Origin: Paenibacillus glycinis
GTDB taxonomy: Bacteria; Bacillota; Bacilli; Paenibacillales; Paenibacillaceae
Direction of reading: 5' to 3'
Length of the DNA: 64,000 nucleotides
NCBI RefSeq assembly: GCF_009909185.1
Contig: NZ_JAAAMV010000007.1
Coordinates: 1 to 64,000, forward strand
Program-made: the position numbers and the translations under genes
Notes under the pieces: generated by a model
Seen by the model: the letters and a program-made list of their open reading frames with translations, nothing else
The model's database searches: none
What the model was told of the DNA's origin: nothing
Part shown: positions 18,308-26,335 of the stretch, in pieces
How the letters are laid out: the number at the start of each line of letters is the position of its first letter
How positions within the stretch are numbered: position 1 is the stretch's first letter

Positions 18308-18401
18308 CCCTTTCACTCCTTTCCTGGCAACAAGCAATTGATTACCAGCATTCCCATATAACGCGCATCCTAGCGCGCATAGAGCCATGCCGGCAGACGA
18401 C

Positions 18402-18423
18402 AAAAAAGCGCAGTCTGCGCTTT
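18402..18423 (-). terminator. terminator after potD
   Basis: AAAGCGCA and TGCGCTTT pair around GTC, and a run of six T residues follows on the minus strand. It separates the potABCD operon from the thioesterase cluster. Confidence 0.85.
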
Positions 18424-18501
18424 ATATGTCCGTATTTACCTATTTCGCAAGCATAGGTAGAAACTCCTGCTTGCATTTTGATTTTTTTAAAGTTACTTAC
18501 T

Positions 18502-19575
18502 TTATTTACGATGCATTTTGAATTCCAGGAACAGCTCGTTATAATGCGCCAGCATCTTCTTGCCCAGATTACGGTAAACCTCCAGCTTCGACGTCAGCTC
18601 CGGATCGGGGTAGAACCGCTTGTCGCCCGAGATATCCGCCGGCAAATAATCCATGGCCTTCTCGTTCGGCGTGGAATACCCGACGTATTCGGCGTTTTGC
18701 GCGGCGTGCTTCGGATCCAGCATGAAATTGATGAACTCGTGCGCGCCATCGATATTGCGGGCCGTCTTCGGAATGACCATGTTGTCGAACCAGAGGTTGG
18801 AGCCCTCTTCCGGCACGACATAGTCGAGCTTGTCGTTGGCGTCCATGATCTCGGAAGCATCCCCCGACCAGACGACGCCGACCGCGGCTTCCTCGTTCGC
18901 GAGCAGCATCTTGATCTCGTCGCCGACGATCGCCTTCACGTTCGGCGTCAACTCGTTCAGCTTCGCTTTCGCCTGCTGCAGATGCGCTTCGTTCGTGTCG
19001 TTGAGCGAGTAATGCAGGCTGTTCAGCCCGAATCCGATGACCTCGCGCGCGCCGTCCACGAGCAGGATCTGGTTGCGCAGGCTCGGATCCCACAGGTCGT
19101 TCCAGCTCTTGAACGTCCGGCCGCCCAGCATGTCCGCGTTGTAGATGATGCCCACCGTCCCCCAGAAATAAGGGATGGAGTATTCGTTGTCCGGATCGAA
19201 CGAGAGGTTCATGAACCTCGGGTTGACGTACTTGAGATTCGGCAGCTTCGATTTGTCGATCGGCAGCAGCAGCTTCTCTTCCTTCATCTTGCTGATGGCG
19301 TACTCGGACGGGACGCTGATGTCGAAGGTGGTGCCGCCCTGTTCGATTTTGGTCATCATGGCTTCGTTGGAATCGAAGGTTTGATAGATCACTTTGATGC
19401 CGGATTCCCGCTCGAATTCCGTCACCAAGTCGGGGTCGATATAATCGCCCCAATTGTAGATCGTCAGCGTGTTCGCCCCGGAGTAGCCCTCGGACGAGTT
19501 CAGCGCGGAAGCGCCGTACATCAGGGCAAACCCCAATATCAGCACGAGCACGAGCATGCGCAGCAACTGGTTCAT
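18502..19575 (-). CDS. potD: spermidine/putrescine ABC transporter substrate-binding protein
   Basis: The 357-residue extracytoplasmic binding protein has an N-terminal membrane anchor (LVLVLILGFALMYG) and the PotD-type N-terminal motif LTIYNWGDYIDPDLV. Other conserved segments are FDISVPSEYAI and VVWSGDASEI. No lipobox cysteine is seen, so it may be held by an uncleaved signal anchor. The ATG at 19575 overlaps the potC stop in an ATGA arrangement, which supports this start over the ATG at 19593. It is the last gene of the potABCD operon. Confidence 0.92.
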   Translation of the reverse strand: MNQLLRMLVLVLILGFALMYGASALNSSEGYSGANTLTIYNWGDYIDPDLVTEFERESGIKVIYQTFDSNEAMMTKIEQGGTTFDISVPSEYAISKMKEEKLLLPIDKSKLPNLKYVNPRFMNLSFDPDNEYSIPYFWGTVGIIYNADMLGGRTFKSWNDLWDPSLRNQILLVDGAREVIGFGLNSLHYSLNDTNEAHLQQAKAKLNELTPNVKAIVGDEIKMLLANEEAAVGVVWSGDASEIMDANDKLDYVVPEEGSNLWFDNMVIPKTARNIDGAHEFINFMLDPKHAAQNAEYVGYSTPNEKAMDYLPADISGDKRFYPDPELTSKLEVYRNLGKKMLAHYNELFLEFKMHRK

Positions 19576-20399
19576 TTGTTCGGCAGCCCCCATTCCGCGC
19601 CGCGGCTTCGGCCCGCGTTCGCGCGCTGCCCGCGGCGGCTGAGGAAATAGTAGCCGACGACCAGCAGCATCGTGAACAGGAAGATCAGCGTCGACAGCGC
19701 ATTGATCGACAGCGATACGCCCTGTCTAGCGCGGGAATAGATTTCGACCGACAAGGTCGTGAATCCGTTCCCCGTCACGAAGAACGTCACCGCGAAATCG
19801 TCGAGCGAATACGTCAGCGCCATGAAGAAGCCAGCGAAGATGCCGGACTTGATGACGGGCAGCACGACCTTCGTCAGCACGTTCCATTCCGTCGCCCCGA
19901 GGTCGCGCGCGGCATCCAGCAGCGTCGGGCTCATCTCCTTCAGCCGCGGGAGCACCATGATGACGACGATCGGCACGCTGAACGCGATATGCGAGATGAG
20001 CACGGACGCAAAACCCAGCTTGATGCCGAGCATCGTGAAGAAGATCAGGAACGACGCGCCGATGATGACGTCCGGGCTGACGATCAGCACGTTGTTGAGC
20101 GACAGCAGCGCGTTCTGGCGCCGCAGCCTGCGCGTCCGGTGGATCGCGATGGCGCCGATGACGCCGAGAATCGTCGAGATGGCGGAGGAGAAGAGCGCGA
20201 TCACGACCGTGTTCAGCACGATGATCAAGAGCCGCGTATCCGCGAACACTTCCCCGTACCAATGCCACGTAAAGCCCTCGAAGCCGTGCATCGTCTCCCC
20301 GCTGTTGAAGGAATAGTACGCCAGGTACAGAATCGGCGCGTACAAGACGACGAACACGAGCCACAGGTATAGATGCGATGCTTTGAATTTCCTATTCAT
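19572..20399 (-). CDS. potC: spermidine/putrescine ABC transporter permease
   Basis: This 275-residue membrane protein has about six hydrophobic helices and the permease EAA loop (LLDAARDLGATEWNVLTKVVLP). It follows potB after six bases and overlaps potD by four. PotB and PotC together form the transmembrane channel of the polyamine importer; the PotC-type assignment follows from gene order and sequence. Confidence 0.92.
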   Translation of the reverse strand: MNRKFKASHLYLWLVFVVLYAPILYLAYYSFNSGETMHGFEGFTWHWYGEVFADTRLLIIVLNTVVIALFSSAISTILGVIGAIAIHRTRRLRRQNALLSLNNVLIVSPDVIIGASFLIFFTMLGIKLGFASVLISHIAFSVPIVVIMVLPRLKEMSPTLLDAARDLGATEWNVLTKVVLPVIKSGIFAGFFMALTYSLDDFAVTFFVTGNGFTTLSVEIYSRARQGVSLSINALSTLIFLFTMLLVVGYYFLSRRGQRANAGRSRGAEWGLPNK

Positions 20400-20405
20400 G
20401 CTCCG

Positions 20406-21254
20406 TCACCTCCTTGTCCTGCCGCGCGAGCCGGTCAGCACCATGATGATGACCATCGCGATGATGAGGAACACCGCAATCGTCGCGCCCATGCCCCAAT
20501 CCTGCGTCACGAGAAAATGCTGCTCGATCGCCGTGCCGAGCGTAATGATGCGGCTGCCGGCGATGAGCCGGGTGATCATGAAGAGCGACAGCGCCGGGAT
20601 GAACACCGCCTGGCAGCCGGACTTCACGCCGTTCAGCGTGAGCGGGAAGACGACGCGCCGGAACGATGTCCATGTCGAGGCGCCGAGATCGCGCGAGGCG
20701 TCCAGCAGCGACGGGTTCAGCTCTTCGAGCGCATTGAAGATCGGCAGGATCATGAACGGGATGAAGATATAGACCGATACGAACACGAAGCTGAAATCCG
20801 TGAACAGGATCTGCTGCCGGCCGATGCCGATCGCCTGCAGGAGAGCATTCGCCGCGCCGTATGTGCCGAACAAGCCGATGAAGGCGTACGTCTTCAGCAG
20901 CAGGTTGATCCAGCTCGGCAGGATAATCAGCAGCAGCCACAGCTGCTTATGCTTCGTCTTGGTGAGCAGGTATGCCGCGGGATAACCGACGAGCAGCGAG
21001 AACGCCGTGATGAGGAAGGCGTACCAGAACGAGCTGAACGTCATCTTCATGTAGACGGGCGTGAAGAAATGGGCATAGTTCGAGAACGTGAAGGCCCCCT
21101 CCACGTCGAATAGCGAATCGTAAACGATCAAGACGATCGGCGCGAAGACGAACAGCAGCATCCAGAGCAGGTACGGCACGAGATAGAAGTTGCGCGAGCG
21201 GGACAGCGCGCGGCCCTGGCCCTGCGCCGGCGCTTCCGATACGGCTTGACTCAT
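20406..21254 (-). CDS. potB: spermidine/putrescine ABC transporter permease
   Basis: The 282-residue integral membrane protein carries a binding-protein-dependent permease domain with the EAA loop [23 protein letters not shown]. Its start overlaps the potA stop by four bases, a sign of translational coupling. The N-terminus extends about 25 residues before the first helix. It pairs with PotC. Confidence 0.92.
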   Translation of the reverse strand: MSQAVSEAPAQGQGRALSRSRNFYLVPYLLWMLLFVFAPIVLIVYDSLFDVEGAFTFSNYAHFFTPVYMKMTFSSFWYAFLITAFSLLVGYPAAYLLTKTKHKQLWLLLIILPSWINLLLKTYAFIGLFGTYGAANALLQAIGIGRQQILFTDFSFVFVSVYIFIPFMILPIFNALEELNPSLLDASRDLGASTWTSFRRVVFPLTLNGVKSGCQAVFIPALSLFMITRLIAGSRIITLGTAIEQHFLVTQDWGMGATIAVFLIIAMVIIMVLTGSRGRTRR

Positions 21255-22351
21255 GTATACGCCTCCAGCCGTTTGTCGAATTCTTCCTCCGTCTCGTTAT
21301 AGCGCATGACGTGGATCGCCTCGGAGTCGAACGTCAGGCCGATCGGCTCGCCGACTTCCGCCTTCCGGGTGGAATGAACGAGCCAGCGGTTGCCGGCCTC
21401 GTCCGCGCACTGAATCTCGTAGTGCACGCCGCGGAACAGCTGCGTCTCGACCCGTACCTCCAGCTTGCCTTCGCCGGGACGCGTGATCTCCAGATCCTCT
21501 GGACGGATGACGATGTCGACCGGCTCGTTCGGCTGCAGCCCCCGGTCGACGCAATCGAACGCCTTGCCGGCAAACTCCACGAGGAAGTCCTTGGTCATCC
21601 GGCCGGCCACGATGTTGGATTCCCCGATAAAATCGGCCACGAACCGGTTGATCGGCTCGTCGTAAATGTCGGTCGGCGTGCCGCTTTGCTGGATCCTGCC
21701 TTCGTTCAGGACGAAGATCTCGTCCGACATCGCGAGCGCTTCCTCCTGGTCGTGCGTGACGAAGATGAACGTGATGCCGAGACGGCGCTGCAGCTCGCGC
21801 AGCTCCACCTGCATCTCGGTGCGGAGCTTCAGGTCGAGCGCCGACAGCGGCTCGTCCAGCAGAATGATCTCGGGACGGTTGACGATCGCCCGCGCGATCG
21901 CGACGCGCTGCCGTTGGCCGCCGGACATTTCGCCGATCTCCCGGTTCTCGTAGCCGGCGAGGTTGACGAAACGCAGCGCTTCGAGGACTTTCTCCTTGAT
22001 GTCCGCCTGCTTGAACTTCTTGATCCGCAGGCCGAAGGCGACGTTCTCGAACACGTTCAGATGCGGGAATAGGGCATAGTCTTGAAATACCGTATTGACC
22101 TGCCGTTTGTTGGCGGGCACGTGGTTGATGACCTTGCCGTTGAAATAAATCTCGCCCTTCGTCGGCTCCGCGAAGCCGGCGATCAGGCGCAGAATCGTCG
22201 TCTTGCCGCAGCCCGAAGGCCCGAGCAGCGTATAGAACTTGCCGCGCTCGATCTCGAAGCTGACGTTCTTCAGCACGGCTTCGTCGCCCTCGTACTGCTT
22301 GGTGACGCCGCGGAAAGAAATGATCGTTCCGAGGCTTGCCTGTCCCTCCAT
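21251..22351 (-). CDS. potA: spermidine/putrescine ABC transporter ATP-binding protein
   Basis: The 366-residue ATPase has Walker [10 protein letters not shown] near residue 42, the Q-loop in [12 protein letters not shown], the signature [14 protein letters not shown], Walker [12 protein letters not shown] and the switch histidine in [11 protein letters not shown]-terminal TOBE-like domain (about 240-366) is normal for PotA. It leads the operon and has AAGGAGG before the start. Confidence 0.94.
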   Translation of the reverse strand: MEGQASLGTIISFRGVTKQYEGDEAVLKNVSFEIERGKFYTLLGPSGCGKTTILRLIAGFAEPTKGEIYFNGKVINHVPANKRQVNTVFQDYALFPHLNVFENVAFGLRIKKFKQADIKEKVLEALRFVNLAGYENREIGEMSGGQRQRVAIARAIVNRPEIILLDEPLSALDLKLRTEMQVELRELQRRLGITFIFVTHDQEEALAMSDEIFVLNEGRIQQSGTPTDIYDEPINRFVADFIGESNIVAGRMTKDFLVEFAGKAFDCVDRGLQPNEPVDIVIRPEDLEITRPGEGKLEVRVETQLFRGVHYEIQCADEAGNRWLVHSTRKAEVGEPIGLTFDSEAIHVMRYNETEEEFDKRLEAYT

Positions 22352-22475
22352 GAATAAGACCTCCTTGCAAAATGATGGTGCGCCGTTCCGCTGCGTCGTT
22401 CGTTAATGGATAGTATGCCCAATTGATAACCGCGCATCAAACCGCGCCTGACCGGATGCGCCGGGCGGCGCTCCG

Positions 22476-23027
22476 TTAGCTGCCGGGATGAACGATCTCG
22501 AACCTCGCGCCGCCGATGATTTCCTCGACGGCTTGTTCGAGCGCGAGCGCCGTCGTATCCAAGCGATGCCCGGCGTCGGCGCCATGATCGGCGAGCAGCT
22601 CGCGCAGCACGATGCCGCAGCGCTCGCCCATGCGAAGCTCGGGCGTCCGCTCGGCGTCACGCCGCCGCAATTCCTCTTCCGCGGCGGTAAGCAGAATGAA
22701 TTTCAGCGTAACCCGCCGAAGCCATCCATCGCCGAGCTCCGCTTTGAACCGTTCGATATCTGCGCGGAATATCACGTAGTTGATCACGACGTCATGCCCG
22801 GCATCGGCAAAATGACGCGCAAGCGCCGCGATGTTCCGCCACATCAGGCCGACGTGGAACGGACTTTCCCACGGACTGCGGTTGCCGCTTACGACCAAAT
22901 GGTAAATATCGTCGCCGTCGATCATGGCGCTTCTGCCCAGCCGTTCCGCGATCGCGCGCGACGTCGTCGATTTGCCCGCGCCCGGGGGACCGGATATCAG
23001 ATATAGGATCGGTTTGCGCTCCAGCAT
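22476..23027 (-). CDS. P-loop NTPase, small kinase-like
   Basis: The 183-residue protein has an N-terminal Walker A motif, ISGPPGAGKSTTSRA, and DGDDIYHLV, as in nucleoside, chloramphenicol or shikimate kinase-like P-loop proteins. The remainder, including the WRNIAALARHFADAGHDVVIN region, fits the fold in which a substrate hydroxyl is phosphorylated. No toxin or antitoxin partner is adjacent. The start follows GGGGG at a suitable distance. The substrate is unknown. Confidence 0.7.
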   Translation of the reverse strand: MLERKPILYLISGPPGAGKSTTSRAIAERLGRSAMIDGDDIYHLVVSGNRSPWESPFHVGLMWRNIAALARHFADAGHDVVINYVIFRADIERFKAELGDGWLRRVTLKFILLTAAEEELRRRDAERTPELRMGERCGIVLRELLADHGADAGHRLDTTALALEQAVEEIIGGARFEIVHPGS

Positions 23028-23110
23028 GATTTTACCCCCTGGATCAAAGTAGCCCTTCCTGCCCGACTCGCTGCTTTTCGTTCCCGGAGCTCCTATGCTC
23101 CGTGCCGATC

Positions 23111-23683
23111 CTATGAACCCGCCAATACTTTGCCGTCCGGATCCACCGCGCGAACGACGAAGCTGCCGATCGCGTTCTCGTCCAGCCCTTCGATCGCGAT
23201 GGCGTACTTCCCGCTCACGTCCAGTTCGACGTAGACGGATGCCTGCTGCTTGATTTCCGCGCTGTCCGCCGGATGGCCGAGCGTATCGTTGCTCACGATG
23301 ACCGTCTTGACCGCCGGATCCGAGGTTTCCGCCGCGAATACGATGTCGCGCTTGCCGTCATGGCTGCTCGCGTCGGCCGAAAACCAGGCATAGCGGACAG
23401 CTTCGCGTCCCTCCAGCGCAGCCATTTCCACCGACGTGCCGGGCTTGTAGAGGAAACCCCATTTGCGGTGCAGAATTTGCGCTTTGCTGCGGCTGCCGTC
23501 GGAGAGAATGACGATCGAGTCGCTCCCGCGCGCCTGCTCGTACACCCGCGTCTGCCCGCTATAGGAAGCCGTTTGCGCCAAGGCGCGATGTTCGCCGAAA
23601 TAGTAGCCCGACTGATTATAGACGAAATACGCCACCGCGACTACGATCAAAATCAGCGCCAATATCGTGTTTCTTCTTCTCAT
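23111..23683 (-). CDS. membrane-anchored protein of unknown function
   Basis: The 190-residue protein begins with a basic tail (MRRRN) and one transmembrane helix (ILALILIVVAVAYFVY), followed by about 165 extracytoplasmic residues with no motif I recognise. GAGGAGG precedes the ATG at 23683, and that ATG overlaps the stop of the upstream acetyltransferase gene (ATGA), so the two are translationally coupled. The C-terminal half, rich in beta-strand-like segments, may be a small sensor or binding domain. Confidence 0.7.
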   Translation of the reverse strand: MRRRNTILALILIVVAVAYFVYNQSGYYFGEHRALAQTASYSGQTRVYEQARGSDSIVILSDGSRSKAQILHRKWGFLYKPGTSVEMAALEGREAVRYAWFSADASSHDGKRDIVFAAETSDPAVKTVIVSNDTLGHPADSAEIKQQASVYVELDVSGKYAIAIEGLDENAIGSFVVRAVDPDGKVLAGS

Positions 23684-24189
23684 GTCCCGATCCTCCTCTC
23701 ATACCGCAGCTGCACGAATTCGTCTCCGCGCGTGACGACGCGCCGCGTGCCGTCCGGCAGAAAACCGAGCCGTTCGTAGAATCCCCGGGCGGCCGCGTTT
23801 TTCTCCAGCACCCATAGGCTTGCCTCCGTGCAGCTTCGTTCCCGGAGCCGCTCCAGTCCCCAGTCCATCAGCCGCGTCCCCAATCCGCGCCCCCAATATT
23901 CGCGCAGCAAATACAAGGCGGTTATTTCGCCGTCCCCCTGCTGAGGCGATATCGGAAAACGCAAGCTTATGTACCCGACCGCTTTATGGTCGATCAGCAG
24001 GATTCCCGTATGTCCGGGTTCCCGAAGCCGCTCCCGGCATTCGGATTGGCGGCTCTCCGCGGTCACGCGATTCAAAAAATCATGCGGCAGCAGCTTTCGG
24101 TAGGCATCGTGGTAGCTTCTCGCCTGCAGCTCGCCGAGCTTCACCCAATCCCCCGGCACCGCCCACCGGATAACAGCGGCTTTCAACAA
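23680..24189 (-). CDS. GNAT-family N-acetyltransferase
   Basis: The 169-residue protein has the acetyl-CoA-binding segment ITALYLLREYWGRGLGTRLMDW (R/Q-x-x-G-x-G/A type) and a C-terminal ARGFYERLGF motif, as in RimI-like acetyltransferases. The best start is TTG at 24189, with AGGAG about 11 bases upstream. It is co-transcribed with the membrane protein gene that overlaps its stop codon. The acceptor substrate is unknown. Confidence 0.82.
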   Translation of the reverse strand: MLKAAVIRWAVPGDWVKLGELQARSYHDAYRKLLPHDFLNRVTAESRQSECRERLREPGHTGILLIDHKAVGYISLRFPISPQQGDGEITALYLLREYWGRGLGTRLMDWGLERLRERSCTEASLWVLEKNAAARGFYERLGFLPDGTRRVVTRGDEFVQLRYERRIGT

Positions 24190-24292
24190 TTCTCACGCAG
24201 CTCCTTTAGCTGGGAATGACTTTGCGTATGTAAAAATATTATACCAACCGTCCATCTATTTGAAAATGAGTGAATTGTTTTCATTCACATCC

Positions 24293-24320
24293 CGAAAGTG
24301 AAAGATAAAAACAACTTTCG
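24293..24320. promoter_or_regulatory. inverted repeat upstream of the Lrp-type regulator
   Basis: CGAAAGT (24293-24299) and ACTTTCG (24314-24320) form an inverted repeat in an AT-rich intergenic region, 55-82 bases before the regulator start. Lrp/AsnC proteins often autoregulate, so it is a candidate operator. Confidence 0.35.
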
Positions 24321-24374
24321 TTTCGAAAATAATTATGCTACCATGGTTTCAAAACGATAACAAGGAGTGGAACC

Positions 24375-24863
24375 GTGACTTCCAAACCGCCGCAAACGTT
24401 CACGCTGCCCGTCGTATCGTTAGACGAGACGGACCGCAAAATCCTCACCTCGCTGCACGAGAACGCGCGCATCTCCTATACCGAGCTCGGCAAGCTGGTC
24501 GGCCTGTCCCGCGTCGCGGTTCAGACGCGCATCGCCGCGCTCATGGACGAAGGCGTCATCGAACGGTTCACGGCCGTGATCAACCCCGCCCGGATCGGCA
24601 TCGAGGTCTCGGCGTTCTTCAACGTCGAGGTCGAGCCGCAGTTCCTCGAGGACGTGTCCGCCAAGCTCGCCGACGAACCCGAGGTGACCAGCCTCTATCA
24701 TATGAGCGGGCCGAGCAAGCTGCATATGCACGGAATATTCGAGACCATTCAGGGCATGGAACGCTTCCTCGTCGAGAAGGTGTACGTCATGCCGGGCATC
24801 GTGAGCGTGGACAGCCAGCTGCTGCTGAAGCGGTATAAGAGTCGCATGGGCATGAAGTTGTAA
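24375..24863 (+). CDS. Lrp/AsnC-family transcriptional regulator (YwrC-like)
   Basis: This 162-residue protein has an N-terminal winged helix ([31 protein letters not shown]) and a C-terminal RAM/ligand-binding domain. The GTG start at 24375 has AAGGAG seven bases upstream. It precedes a chromate-transporter-family gene in the same direction, the same arrangement as ywrC-ywrB-ywrA in Bacillus subtilis, and probably regulates that transporter. Confidence 0.88.
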   Translation: MTSKPPQTFTLPVVSLDETDRKILTSLHENARISYTELGKLVGLSRVAVQTRIAALMDEGVIERFTAVINPARIGIEVSAFFNVEVEPQFLEDVSAKLADEPEVTSLYHMSGPSKLHMHGIFETIQGMERFLVEKVYVMPGIVSVDSQLLLKRYKSRMGMKL

Positions 24864-25005
24864 GCTTGGTTTAGGCATGACCTGCGGTCACTTTTCGCCA
24901 AGCTTACTCGGGAAGAAGTAGGAAAGAGAAAAGATAGCACGAAAATCACGAGAAATGAACGGAAACAACACAAAGAAAGATAGACGAAGAGAGGACGAGG
25001 AATCC

Positions 25006-25554
25006 ATGTGGAATGAATTATGGCGGTTGTTTCTTTCGTTTGGACGCGCGACGATGCTGGGGTACGGAGGCGGGCCTTCGATTATTCCGCTATACGAGAA
25101 CGAGGTCGTGAACCGGATGTCGTGGATGACGACGGAGGATTTCGGCCATGCTTTGGCGTTCGGAAATTCGCTGCCGGGTCCGATCGCGACGAAGCTTGCC
25201 GCGTACATCGGCTTCAAGGTCGCCGGCTGGGCCGGCGCCGCCGTCGCGCTTGCGGCCGTCGTCCTGCCGACCGCGCTGCTCATGATCGTGCTCGTCGGCG
25301 TCATGTCCAAGCTGCAAAACAACGCGTACATCAAAGGCATGATCCGCGGCATCCAGCCCGTCATCTTCGTCATGATGGCGATGCTCGCCTATGATTTCGC
25401 CAAATACGCCATGAAGACCTCGCCGGGCTTCATCACGTTTATCCCGTTCCTGCTGGCGGCGGGTTACTTTGTCATGGTGTATTATTTGAATCTGAGCGCG
25501 GTTTACGGCATTATCGGGTCGCTGGTGATCGGCGCGCTGTTTCTGCGCGGATAG
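25006..25554 (+). CDS. half-size chromate transporter-family protein (YwrA/YwrB-like)
   Basis: The 182-residue membrane protein has the CHR-domain pattern: GYGGGPSIIPLYENEVV near the N-terminus, GNSLPGPIATKLAAYIGF in the middle, and several hydrophobic helices. In Firmicutes such half-length proteins usually occur as adjacent pairs that together equal full-length ChrA. Here only one half is present; no second copy follows before the opposite-strand gene at 25634. GACGAGG lies just before the ATG at 25006. Chromate export is the family role, but the native substrate may differ. Confidence 0.82.
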   Translation: MWNELWRLFLSFGRATMLGYGGGPSIIPLYENEVVNRMSWMTTEDFGHALAFGNSLPGPIATKLAAYIGFKVAGWAGAAVALAAVVLPTALLMIVLVGVMSKLQNNAYIKGMIRGIQPVIFVMMAMLAYDFAKYAMKTSPGFITFIPFLLAAGYFVMVYYLNLSAVYGIIGSLVIGALFLRG

Positions 25555-25633
25555 TGCATTGCTGCTCTGCACGGGTCTATTCGTTCGTTGCGTCGCTGAG
25601 AACTTCCCGTCAGCAAACGGAAACGCGATTCCC

Positions 25634-26131
25634 TTAAAGGCCGCCGAGCCGCTTAACATGCAGTTCGATCCACAGATTCACTTCGTCATACCCGGATACG
25701 CAGGCCGCGATACTACTGCCGCAGGACAATAACTCTTCAGCCTCCAGCGCCTTGCATGCTTCGTAATTCGCCAAGCCAACTGCCCAGTACGCAGGAATGG
25801 AACAAATAACGCCGTGCGGGTAAAAGACATCCAAGGTGCCCTCGACGTCGGCACCGATCGGCAATGCGCGCTTGGCGTTGTTCCAGGCCGCCCAGTGCGG
25901 GGCATTTGCTAGCTCCCAGAACGCTTCGAACGCTTGTTTCGTTATCTCCTCGCCCCGTTCAGCGATCACATCCTGATCGCTTAGAAAATAACCGAAGCGG
26001 GGATGCCTTCTATTAGAACCGACCCATTCCCCTTCTCGCGTATGCATCACTTGCCGGTAAGCCGTGCGATTGTGCGAATCTATTTCGAAGTACCAGGTTT
26101 CCATGTCGCTAACCTGTGATAGATAAAGCAT
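25634..26131 (-). CDS. hypothetical protein
   Basis: The product is about 165 residues and soluble, with many aromatic residues and no motif I recognise. It could be read from 26149 (overlapping the stop of a short upstream frame), from 26131, where GGGGGAG is just upstream, or from an internal ATG. The length and the short coupled frame before it resemble an orphan immunity-type gene, but this is speculation. Confidence 0.55.
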   Translation of the reverse strand: MLYLSQVSDMETWYFEIDSHNRTAYRQVMHTREGEWVGSNRRHPRFGYFLSDQDVIAERGEEITKQAFEAFWELANAPHWAAWNNAKRALPIGADVEGTLDVFYPHGVICSIPAYWAVGLANYEACKALEAEELLSCGSSIAACVSGYDEVNLWIELHVKRLGGL

Positions 26132-26145
26132 ACCTCTCCCCCTAT

Positions 26146-26283
26146 TCATGCAATCTCTTGTTCATATTTCAATAGGATGTCCTCGTTCGGGCTTTCATAG
26201 GAAGCCCTTTCCTTCATTAAATATCTGATTGCGAGCTCGGTCTCTCCTATCGGAAGTTCGCTCCCCCTCGAATTCCCGCAGCA
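26146..26283 (-). pseudogene. short coding remnant upstream of the hypothetical gene
   Basis: A frame ending at 26146 encodes a protein-like C-terminus (ELPIGETELAIRYLMKERAS...EQEIA) and overlaps the next frame by four bases. Its upstream extension runs into the terminator of the peptidase gene, and no good start codon exists after that hairpin. I read it as an N-terminally truncated gene. Confidence is low. Confidence 0.3.
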
Positions 26284-26287
26284 CAAC

Positions 26288-26319
26288 AAAAGGAACTGCC
26301 CGAATCGGCAGTTCCTTTT
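26288..26319 (-). terminator. terminator after the M28-M14-SLH peptidase
   Basis: A 13-bp arm (AAAAGGAACTGCC) pairs with GGCAGTTCCTTTT around a six-base loop, giving T residues on both strands. It lies 17 bases beyond the stop codon at 26336. Confidence 0.9.
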
Positions 26320-26335
26320 GTTTATTCCGCTATCC

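Noticed and set aside
22476..23027. Zeta-toxin-type kinase
   Set aside because: The P-loop protein is shorter than typical zeta toxins and has no adjacent antitoxin; a general small-molecule kinase fold is a safer description.
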